From Sterolibacterium denitrificans (GTDB taxonomy: Bacteria; Pseudomonadota; Gammaproteobacteria; Burkholderiales; Rhodocyclaceae), in assembly GCF_900174485.1 (NCBI RefSeq), contig NZ_LT837803.1:1240001-1304000 (forward strand): a stretch of DNA of 64,000 nucleotides, given 5' to 3'. The number at the start of each line of letters is the position of its first letter. Position 1 is the stretch's first letter. A model generated the notes under the pieces. The model did no database searches. It saw only the letters and a program-made list of their open reading frames with translations, and had not been told where the DNA came from. Of this stretch, positions 1 through 7,297 are shown one piece after another. Both the position numbers and the translations under genes were made by a program.

Positions 1-1
1 G

Positions 2-811
2 CTGGATTTGCGCGTCAATCTTCTGAAAACCACACGCGATGAAGTTTTGCGGCAACTGGCCGCGACAGGCATCAAGGCCAGCGCGTGTCCCTATTCGCCC
101 TGGGGCATCCGCCTGGAAGGCAAGCCGGCCCTGCAGCAGCATCCATTGTTTCTGCAAGGGCACATCGAGGTGCAGGACGAGGGCAGCCAGTTGTTGGGCG
201 CATTGCTGGCGCCACGGCGTGGCGAGATGGTGGTGGATTTTTGCGCCGGCGCCGGCGGCAAGACCCTGCTGCTGGGGGCGATGATGCGTTCCACCGGGCG
301 CCTGTATGCTTTCGACGTGTCGAGCAAGCGGCTCGCCAAGTTGAAGCCGCGAGTGGCCCGCAGCGGCCTGTCGAATGTCCATCCGGTCTGCATCGACAAT
401 GAAAACGATGTCCGCGTCAAACGCCTGGCCGGCAAGATCGACCGCGTGCTGGTGGATGCGCCCTGCAGCGGTCTGGGCACCTTGCGCCGCAATCCGGATC
501 TGAAGTGGCGCCAGACGGCGCAGGATGTCGCTGAACTGGTGCGCAAGCAGCAGGACATTCTGGCCGCCGCGGCGCGGCTGGTGAAACCGGGCGGGCGCCT
601 GGTGTATGCCACCTGCAGCATCCTCGACGAGGAAAATGCGGGCGTGGTCGACCATTTCCTGGCCGGGCATGCGGCGTTCCAGCGGCTGGATGCCGCCGCG
701 ATTCTTGCCCAGCAGGGCATCCTCATCGATTGCGGCATGGACATGCGCTTGCTGCCGCATGTGCACGGCACGGATGGTTTCTATGCGGCCGTGCTGGAGC
801 GCGGCAAGTGA
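2..811 (+). CDS. rsmB: 16S rRNA m5C methyltransferase, RsmB/Fmu-like (5' truncated)
   Basis: SAM-dependent RNA cytosine-C5 methyltransferase of the NOL1/NOP2/Sun family. Visible motifs are the SAM-binding CAGAGGKT loop near residue 80 of the visible part, the DAPCSGLGTLRRNPD motif IV cysteine near 153 and the YATCSIL motif VI cysteine near 202. The two cysteines are the product-release and nucleophile residues in this family. Only about 269 codons are present. The frame is open to the window edge and the first residues read LDLRVNLLK, an internal motif of the family, so roughly the N-terminal third (the NusB-like RNA-binding part in RsmB) lies outside. The exact rRNA target (C967 or another) cannot be decided without the N-terminus. 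The PLD gene follows after 9 bases. Confidence 0.85.
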   Translation: MDLRVNLLKTTRDEVLRQLAATGIKASACPYSPWGIRLEGKPALQQHPLFLQGHIEVQDEGSQLLGALLAPRRGEMVVDFCAGAGGKTLLLGAMMRSTGRLYAFDVSSKRLAKLKPRVARSGLSNVHPVCIDNENDVRVKRLAGKIDRVLVDAPCSGLGTLRRNPDLKWRQTAQDVAELVRKQQDILAAAARLVKPGGRLVYATCSILDEENAGVVDHFLAGHAAFQRLDAAAILAQQGILIDCGMDMRLLPHVHGTDGFYAAVLERGK

Positions 812-820
812 AATGGTGAG

Positions 821-1489
821 ATGGTGAGGTTGCCGCGCTCGCGCCCGTTGTTTCAGTTGCGCCAGTTGCTGCTGCTGGCATTGATGCTGTGCGCGGCCGC
901 GCCGCTCTGGGCGCGCGCGCTGCTGCCGGCAAGCGGGAGCGTCGAAGTGGTGTTCAGTCCATGGGACGATGCCGAGGGCGCCATCATCGGGACGCTGCAG
1001 CAGGCGCGGCAGGCGATCCATGTGCAGGCCTATCTGTTCACCAGCCAGCCGCTGGCGCAGGCATTGATCGCGGCGCATCGGCGGGGCGTCAGGGTGGAGG
1101 TGCTGGCGGATCAGAAAATGCTGCTGCAGACCGGGAAAAGCCAGATTCCACGGCTGGCCGAGGCGGGCATTCCCGTCTGGCTGGAAACGCGCCATGCCAT
1201 CGCCCACAACAAGCTCATGCTGATCGATCCTCTGGAGACGCATCCCGCCGTGGTCACCGGCAGCTACAACTTCACCTATTCGGCCCAGGCGCGGAATGCC
1301 GAGAATCTGCTGATATTGCGCGACAACCCGGCGCTGGCGCGCGCCTACTTCGACAACTGGCAACGTCATCGCGGTGACGCCGTGCCATATACGGACATGG
1401 AAACGGGCGCTGAAACGGAAGCCGCCATGGAAAGCGCCGCCAACATGGGCACGGCGACGGGCGAGGCGGCGCGGGAGACGATGCCGTGA
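821..1489 (+). CDS. Exported phospholipase D family protein (Nuc-like, single HKD)
   Basis: Small PLD-superfamily phosphodiesterase of 222 residues. An N-terminal hydrophobic signal segment (about residues 13–30, ending ARA) implies export to the periplasm. One HKD motif is visible, HNKLMLID near residue 129, followed by GSYNFT, as in Nuc-type endonucleases that form the active site as a homodimer. The start at 821 is chosen because the ATG eight bases earlier runs into a stop. The C-terminal 35 residues are Met/Ala/Thr/Glu-rich and low complexity. The stop overlaps the GTG start of the next gene, so the two are probably translated together. Whether it cleaves DNA, phospholipid or something else cannot be told. 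Confidence 0.8.
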   Translation: MVRLPRSRPLFQLRQLLLLALMLCAAAPLWARALLPASGSVEVVFSPWDDAEGAIIGTLQQARQAIHVQAYLFTSQPLAQALIAAHRRGVRVEVLADQKMLLQTGKSQIPRLAEAGIPVWLETRHAIAHNKLMLIDPLETHPAVVTGSYNFTYSAQARNAENLLILRDNPALARAYFDNWQRHRGDAVPYTDMETGAETEAAMESAANMGTATGEAARETMP

Positions 1490-2430
1490 CGGCTTTTCCT
1501 GCGGCCCCGGCCTGGTGGCCGGCCATCGGCCATGTCTGGCGCAGCGCGGGTGCTTCCACTTCCAGGCCATGGATGGCCGGGATGCTGGCCGCCTTGTTCT
1601 GTCTGCCGGTTCATGCCGGAGAATTCGTCAACCACGTTGACATGAGGTTCGTCGATATTCCCGCTGGCAGCTTTTTCATGGGTGCCTGCAAGTTCAGGCC
1701 GGATCAGTTGAGCAGCGATGATTCCTGTCCATCCGGCGCGGCGGCCGATGCCGATGCCTACGGGGACGAAACGCCGCAGCATCGCGTGACTATTCGCGCG
1801 TTCCAGTTGGGGCGCACGCAGGTGACCTTGCAGCAGTTCAAGCGATTCGCCCTGGAAAGCGGCAACGGGCAACTGCTCGACGAGCCGTTTCTCAAGAGCA
1901 ATGCAGGGCAGGGCGAGATGACGCCCGTGGTGCATGTCAGTTGGGAGGATGCCCAGGCTTTCGTCGCCTGGCTCAATCGAACCAAACCGCAGACGGATCA
2001 CGGCCACTACCGTCTGCCCAGCGAGGCCGAGTGGGAGTACGCGGCTCGCGGCGGCACGACGACGCGCTACTATTTCGGCGATGCCAGTGGACATCGACTG
2101 GGTTTGCATGCCTGGTACGACAAGAATTCGGGCAACCGGCAACGCGTCGTCGGCAGCCGGCGGCCGAATGCCTATGGCCTGTATGACATGCTGGGCAACG
2201 TCTGGGAATGGACGGAAGACTGCTGGAACGAGAGCTACCGGGGCGCGCCGGCGGATGGCAGCGCCTGGCTGCAGGGCGACTGCAGCAAGCGCGTGGTGCG
2301 CGGCGGCTCGTGGTTCGATGTGCCGCCGTATCTGCGCGTCACCAGCCGCTTCGGTGACCGGGTGACGCGACGCATCAACTACGATGGTTTCCGCGTGGCG
2401 CGCGTGGTGCATACCTCCGCTGCGCCCTGA
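1486..2430 (+). CDS. FGE-sulfatase-like (SUMF1 fold) exported protein
   Basis: Protein of 314 residues with the formylglycine-generating-enzyme/SUMF1 fold. Signatures are the FVDIPAGSFFMG start of the domain (near residue 58), ETPQHRV, YRLPSEAEWEYAARGG, NAYGLYDMLGNVWEW and RVVRGGSWFD. A hydrophobic stretch at about 27–43 ending in AGE suggests a signal peptide or anchor. The active-site cysteine pair that true FGEs carry just after GGSW is absent (FDVPPYLRVTSRF instead), so sulfatase activation is unlikely. The domain more often acts as a binding or structural module in such proteins. GTG start overlaps the stop of the PLD gene. The gene ends five bases from the convergent NosR-like gene. Confidence 0.8.
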   Translation: MTAFPAAPAWWPAIGHVWRSAGASTSRPWMAGMLAALFCLPVHAGEFVNHVDMRFVDIPAGSFFMGACKFRPDQLSSDDSCPSGAAADADAYGDETPQHRVTIRAFQLGRTQVTLQQFKRFALESGNGQLLDEPFLKSNAGQGEMTPVVHVSWEDAQAFVAWLNRTKPQTDHGHYRLPSEAEWEYAARGGTTTRYYFGDASGHRLGLHAWYDKNSGNRQRVVGSRRPNAYGLYDMLGNVWEWTEDCWNESYRGAPADGSAWLQGDCSKRVVRGGSWFDVPPYLRVTSRFGDRVTRRINYDGFRVARVVHTSAAP

Positions 2431-2435
2431 GGCGC

Positions 2436-5105
2436 TCAGTTCGGCCAGCCCATTTCCGGCAGATGCTGCAGCAGCGGGCCGAGTCCGGTATCGCTCTGGA
2501 TGATGAAGAACAGCAGCGAGGCGAGCAGGATGTTCTTGATGCCGACATAGGCGGCCATGTCGGCCCAGCCAGCCTGGCGGAATCGACGCTGCCACCAGGG
2601 GCCTTCGCGCACGACCGGCTTGGTCTGCATGCGCACGGCGATTTCATAGGCGCTCCAGGCCAGCCACCAGCCCAGTATCGTCAGATGATCGAGCTTGCCG
2701 GCCGCGCCGAGCAGCCAGGCCCAGGTGACCAGCACGGCCAGGATGCTGCCGATGAGGTTGGCGAGGATGTCTTCCTTCTCGATACGGCCACGCCAGGGAA
2801 ACAGATCGAGCAGTTCGGCGCCCATCCAGCCGGCCACGCTGAGGCGTTGGGGTTTGCCGGATTCGGATTCGGATTTGGATTCGGTGCCTGCCGCCGTCGT
2901 TGCTGCCGGCAGGATGGGAATGTAGTAGCCATCGCTGCCTATCCGGGTCAGCGGTTGGCCGGCTTTCAGGCGCTGCTTGCGTTCCTTCGACAGGGGCGGG
3001 CAGGCGTGATCGTCGTAATAGAGCACGATGCAATCGAGACAGGCCAGGCATTCGCGCTGATCGATCTGTCCGTTTTTTCGATCGATGGCATGGGATTCGC
3101 AGCCCACGGCACAGGCTTTGCAGGGGCCGCACGCCTGCTTGCGCTGCAGTCCCCACCAGCGGAAAGTGGATGGGATCGCCAGGCCGGCGCCCAGCGGGCA
3201 GAGATATTTGCAGTAGGGGCGCTCGGTAAATAGTGCCGCGCCGATCAGCACGCTCCAGAACAGCACGAAGGGCCAACTGCGATTCCAGACGCCGACCAGG
3301 AACGTGGTTTTGAACGGCTCGACTTCGGCCAGTTGTTCGGCAAATTCCAGCGAATGGAAAGAGGCGACGAGCAGCACGAAAAAGATGACGTACTTGAGCC
3401 ACTTCAGCTTCTCGTGCAGGGCAGGCGGCAACTGCCTCTGCCAGCGCTTGAGACCGAGCCTGCCGCCGAGCTTGTAAAGCAGCTCGCTCATCGTGCCGTA
3501 AGGACACAGCCAGCCGCAGAACAGGCCGCGTCCCCAGAAAAAGACGGTGATGATGATGAACCACCAGAACAGGAAGATGAAGGGGTCGGAGAGGAACAGC
3601 GGCCATTCCCACTTGAACAGCAGGGCATGGAGCAGCGTCGTGACCTGGGTGATCGAAGGCTGGGCCATCAGGTAGAAGCCGGTGAAGCCGATGCTGGCCA
3701 GCCAGATCGCGTACTTCGGCACGGACACCCAGCGCTTGTCCTTGTGCGAGGCGCGCCGCGACAGCTCGTCGCGCAGGGCATAGACGCCGGCGGCGGCGAG
3801 CAGCAGGAGGATGAACAGGACGATTTCCAGCGGGCGTTTTTTCCAGATGCGCAGCCAGGTCGGATCGGGCGGGGTATAGGACGGGTGGCCGCCTTCCAGG
3901 TAATGGGTAGGCAGCCAGTAGTCCTGCTCGAAGTTGGTGAAGATCGGCGAGCCGCTCCTGTGGTCACGCTTGCTGGCGCGGAATACCAGGCGCCAGGGAT
4001 AGGCCGCGGAAAAATTGGCGCTGCGCAGGATGAAGATGGCGGTTTCGGAGAAGGGCGGCGCATGTTCGGCGTGCACCTCGTCCAGCAGCAGGGAGTCGAT
4101 GTCGCGGAAGGTGAAGGAGTCCAGATCCTGGCCGATCAGGATGCGATCGAAAATGCCGCCATGAACGAAGCCCACGCCCTTGAAGGACTCGGTGCCGTTG
4201 GCGACGACGAAAATCGCATGCTCATTTCTTTTCAGGCGCGACATGAGGTTTTCGTAGCCGGCTTCGCCAAGGATGCTGCGCCCGATGTCTGGTGCGTTGA
4301 GGTAGCCGAAATACAGATCCATGTAGGGCCGGCCGGTGACCGGCAGGCCCAGGGTGGCTGGTTCCACCGTCAGACGCCGGATGCTGCCTTCCCTGAGCAG
4401 GGCCGGCCAGTCATGTCTTGCGCGCGTGGCTGGCGTGAGTCTGGCTGCCGGACGTTCGGTGCTCTTGAGTATGCCGACTTGTTTGGCGATGGCGATACCG
4501 GAGTGCAGCACCACCTGGTTCTGGGAAATGACGGTAACCGTGGCGCCGCTGATGGCATCGAGGCCGATGACGCCTTCGTTGGGACGCGATTCGCCGATTT
4601 CGAGCTTGTCGCCGACGTACTTGCCGACATACTGATCGATGAAGCCGATCAGGGTGCTTTCCGGAATGCCCGACAGCAGCAGGGGCTCGGAGTGTTTGAG
4701 GATGCGAATGCCGGTGATGATGCCCTTGCGGTTCATGCCGATCAGGGTGATCACCGGCTTGCCGGAATAGCCGGGGATATCCACGATGTCGGTGGACAGG
4801 AAGACGTAACCGACCAGTTGTTTCCTGTCGCCTTCGCTGCGATAGCCTGCAACATAGGGCGGTCTGCCCGTGCGCGGCGAGAAGCTGTCGGCATCCGGCA
4901 GTACCGCGCTGCATGGCGCATAGGCGCACATGTCCGGATCGCTGAACAACTGCTCGGGCAGTACCCTGGCAAACGAGCTTGTCGAATCTGCCAGGGCCTC
5001 CTGCGCTGGCAGCAAGCTCAGTTGCAATGCAGTCAGGAGGATGCAGAAAAAGCGGATCAGGGCAGCGCTGTGCAGGATGCGCCGCCCTGTGGTCGGGAAA
5101 TTCAT
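2436..5105 (-). CDS. nosR: NosR/NirI-like FMN-binding polyferredoxin membrane protein
   Basis: Polytopic membrane protein of 889 residues with an N-terminal signal segment. A periplasmic FMN-binding domain carries SGATVTV near residue 183, where flavin is covalently bound to threonine in this family. Then come transmembrane segments from about 420 and cytoplasmic cysteine motifs CGWLCPYG (about 533), CKYLCPLG (about 632), CGPCKACAVGC and CLACLDC (660–690) for two [4Fe-4S] clusters. NosR is needed for nosZ expression and electron supply to N2O reductase. This copy is longer than typical NosR (about 720 residues): after a Ser/Glu-rich linker the C-terminus adds about 130 residues with three hydrophobic segments. 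No nosZ or nosDFYL is in the window, so it may be a stand-alone NirI-type relative. Confidence 0.8.
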   Translation of the reverse strand: MNFPTTGRRILHSAALIRFFCILLTALQLSLLPAQEALADSTSSFARVLPEQLFSDPDMCAYAPCSAVLPDADSFSPRTGRPPYVAGYRSEGDRKQLVGYVFLSTDIVDIPGYSGKPVITLIGMNRKGIITGIRILKHSEPLLLSGIPESTLIGFIDQYVGKYVGDKLEIGESRPNEGVIGLDAISGATVTVISQNQVVLHSGIAIAKQVGILKSTERPAARLTPATRARHDWPALLREGSIRRLTVEPATLGLPVTGRPYMDLYFGYLNAPDIGRSILGEAGYENLMSRLKRNEHAIFVVANGTESFKGVGFVHGGIFDRILIGQDLDSFTFRDIDSLLLDEVHAEHAPPFSETAIFILRSANFSAAYPWRLVFRASKRDHRSGSPIFTNFEQDYWLPTHYLEGGHPSYTPPDPTWLRIWKKRPLEIVLFILLLLAAAGVYALRDELSRRASHKDKRWVSVPKYAIWLASIGFTGFYLMAQPSITQVTTLLHALLFKWEWPLFLSDPFIFLFWWFIIITVFFWGRGLFCGWLCPYGTMSELLYKLGGRLGLKRWQRQLPPALHEKLKWLKYVIFFVLLVASFHSLEFAEQLAEVEPFKTTFLVGVWNRSWPFVLFWSVLIGAALFTERPYCKYLCPLGAGLAIPSTFRWWGLQRKQACGPCKACAVGCESHAIDRKNGQIDQRECLACLDCIVLYYDDHACPPLSKERKQRLKAGQPLTRIGSDGYYIPILPAATTAAGTESKSESESGKPQRLSVAGWMGAELLDLFPWRGRIEKEDILANLIGSILAVLVTWAWLLGAAGKLDHLTILGWWLAWSAYEIAVRMQTKPVVREGPWWQRRFRQAGWADMAAYVGIKNILLASLLFFIIQSDTGLGPLLQHLPEMGWPN
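2859..2882 (+). repeat. Hexanucleotide repeat (GGATTC)4 inside the NosR-like gene
   Basis: Four head-to-tail GGATTC units, the third being GGATTT. On the coding (minus) strand they read Glu-Ser / Lys-Ser dipeptides in the linker before the C-terminal membrane extension. Because the unit is six bases, copy-number change would alter linker length without a frameshift. Confidence 0.85.
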
Positions 5106-5216
5106 TTTGCTGCCGGAACGGAACTGCGCTGGAGGTGTTTGCCCATGCCCGTACCCGTCAGGGCACGGGCGGATTCAGGGGAAGAAACGGCGTCGAGTGC
5201 CTTGGTGCTCTGGGGG

Positions 5217-5975
5217 CTAGCCGCCGATTGCGCCGAACACTTTTTGCAGCAGCTTGCTGCCGCTGCCGACCGGATCTTCACGTATCTGTTTTTCCTGCTC
5301 GGCGATCATCAGGAACAGGCCGTCCAGCGCCTTGCGGGTGACGTAGCCGTCGAGGTCGGCATCCTTCTCGTCGAGCAGTTTCAGCTTGGCGGCCTTGCCG
5401 GCAAAGGCGTTGTATTTTTCCGACAGGCTGACGCGGGTCGTCGCCTGATGCACGATGGGGAGGAATTTTTCGGTGAGCTGATCGCTGGTCGTTTTCTGGA
5501 AATACCGGGTGGCCGCATCCGGCGGTCCGCCGAGAATGTCGTACACATCCTTCACCGACATGTTCTTGACCGCGTTGACCAGTAGCGGCTTGGCCTCGAC
5601 GACGGCCGCTTCGGCGGCATGATTCATGGTGACGACCAGTTCGTCCGCCTGTTTGCTGAGACCCAGCATGCGTCCCAGGCTTTCGACTTTCTGCAGCGGC
5701 TCCGGCAAGGGGATCTTTACCTTGCTGTTGCCGAGAAAGCCGTCGGGCTTGCCGAGCTGCGCGACCGCATATTCGGCGCCGCGTACCAGGGCTTCCTTGA
5801 GGCCGGCGCCGGCTTCCTTGCTGCCGATGGCGGCAAGGTCCGCCTGCGCGGGCAGCGCAAGCAATGCGACGGCCAGTGTGGCCAGCGCGCCGGCGGCGCG
5901 CGCGCGAACGCGGCGCGCAAGTGCGTCGAATGAAGACCGGGGCTGGGGCCAGGATGCGGCGAATATCGTGACCAT
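5217..5975 (-). CDS. DUF4197 family exported protein
   Basis: Protein of 252 residues matching the DUF4197 pattern: LAAIGSKEAGAGLKEALVRGAEYAVAQLGKPDGFLGN, then VKIPLPEPLQKVESLGRMLG, and a C-terminal DLDGYVTRKALDGLFLMIAEQEKQIREDP. A signal peptide (about residues 25–45, ending PAQA) places it in the periplasm. The start at 5975 is preferred over longer in-frame possibilities because a GGAG ribosome site lies about 8 bases upstream and the signal peptide then sits near the N-terminus. Function is unknown for the family. It stands between the NosR-like gene and the VWA gene, with no obvious operon. Confidence 0.8.
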   Translation of the reverse strand: MVTIFAASWPQPRSSFDALARRVRARAAGALATLAVALLALPAQADLAAIGSKEAGAGLKEALVRGAEYAVAQLGKPDGFLGNSKVKIPLPEPLQKVESLGRMLGLSKQADELVVTMNHAAEAAVVEAKPLLVNAVKNMSVKDVYDILGGPPDAATRYFQKTTSDQLTEKFLPIVHQATTRVSLSEKYNAFAGKAAKLKLLDEKDADLDGYVTRKALDGLFLMIAEQEKQIREDPVGSGSKLLQKVFGAIGG

Positions 5976-6088
5976 GATGGACTCCGTGCAGTAAAAGGGA
6001 GGCATCTTACGCCGATTCCCACGCTCTGGAACGCTGCTGCGGTCTGTCCGGCCGTTTGGTGCGTGTGCGCTGCGACGCTGCGCGGCGG

Positions 6089-7261
6089 TTATTTGTTCAA
6101 CTGACGCATGGCCTGCTCCAGGCCGTCGATGGTCAGTGGAAACATCCGCTCGCCGACGATGCGGCGAATGATCTGGATCGACTGCCGGTAGTCCCACAGA
6201 TGCCGTGGTTCGGGATTCAGCCAGACGGCATGAGGATATTTTTCGAGCAGGCGGCCCAGCCATACTGCGCCGGACTCATGATTCATGTATTCGATGTTGC
6301 CGCCCGGTTGAATGATTTCGTAGGGGCTCATCGTCGCGTCGCCGACGATGACCAGCTTGTAGTCGTCGCCATATTTGTGAAGAACGTCGAGCAGCGGATA
6401 GCGTTCGGTCTTGCGCCGCCGGTTGTCCTTCCAGACGTGGTCGTAGATGCAGTTGTGGAAGTAGAAATACTCCAGGTGCTTGAACTCGCTGCGGGCGGCG
6501 GAGAACAGTTCTTCGCAGAGCTGGATATGGTCGTCCATCGAGCCGCCGACATCGAGGAACAACAGCACCTTGATCTTGTTGTGGCGCTCCGGACGCATTT
6601 TCAGGTCGAGCCAGCCGGCGTTTTGCGCCGTGCCGCGGATGGTGCCGTCGAGATCGAGTTCTTCGGCCGCGCCCTCGCGCGCAAAGCGGCGCAGGCGGCG
6701 CAGTGCGACCTTGATGTTGCGCGTGCCCAGTTCGATGGCGTCGTCGAGATTGCGGAAGCTGCGCTCCTCCCAGACCTTGACGGCGGTGCGATTGCCGGCC
6801 GATGGGCCGCCGATGCGGATGCCTTCGGGATGGTAGCCGCCGTGGCCGAAGGGGGAGCTGCCGCCGGTGCCGATCCATTTGTTGCCGCCTTCATGGCGTT
6901 CCTTCTGTTCGGCCAGGCGTTCCTTGAACTGCTCCATCAGCTTGTCCCAACCGAGTTTTTCCAGGCGGGCCTTTTCCTCGGGCGTCAGATGCTTCTGCGC
7001 CATCAGGCGCAGCCAGTCCTCGGGAATTTCCGCCTCCAGACCGGGAAGCTCGGTCACGCCGTGAAAATAACTGCCGAAGGCGCGGTCGAATTTGTCGTAA
7101 TGCGCCTCGTCCTTGATCAGGCAGGTGCGCGCGAGGAAGTAGAAATCTTCGAGGCTGTAGCCGGCGAGGCGATGCTGCAATGCTTCCAGCAGGGTCAGGA
7201 ACTCACGCGTCGAGACAGGCAGGCCCGCTGCCTTGAGGTGCAGAAAGAAGTTGGTCAGCAT
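6089..7261 (-). CDS. VWA domain protein, CoxE-like
   Basis: Cytoplasmic protein of 390 residues of the CoxE/VWA-containing family. The MIDAS motif DVGGSMDDH (near residue 233) replaces the usual DxSxS with D-V-G-G-S, followed by ELFSAARSEFKHLEYFYFHNCIYDHVW. The C-terminus ends WLNPEPRHLWDYRQSIQIIRRIVGERMFPLTIDGLEQAMRQL as a short conserved tail. Proteins of this type partner with MoxR AAA ATPases in assembly or metal-insertion chaperone systems. Here the MoxR gene is upstream on the same strand, but a sensor cyclase gene is placed between them, ending 36 bases before this start. Confidence 0.85.
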   Translation of the reverse strand: MLTNFFLHLKAAGLPVSTREFLTLLEALQHRLAGYSLEDFYFLARTCLIKDEAHYDKFDRAFGSYFHGVTELPGLEAEIPEDWLRLMAQKHLTPEEKARLEKLGWDKLMEQFKERLAEQKERHEGGNKWIGTGGSSPFGHGGYHPEGIRIGGPSAGNRTAVKVWEERSFRNLDDAIELGTRNIKVALRRLRRFAREGAAEELDLDGTIRGTAQNAGWLDLKMRPERHNKIKVLLFLDVGGSMDDHIQLCEELFSAARSEFKHLEYFYFHNCIYDHVWKDNRRRKTERYPLLDVLHKYGDDYKLVIVGDATMSPYEIIQPGGNIEYMNHESGAVWLGRLLEKYPHAVWLNPEPRHLWDYRQSIQIIRRIVGERMFPLTIDGLEQAMRQLNK

Positions 7262-7297
7262 GCTGCTGCGGCTGCCCGTCTTTCAGGCAGCCGGAGT

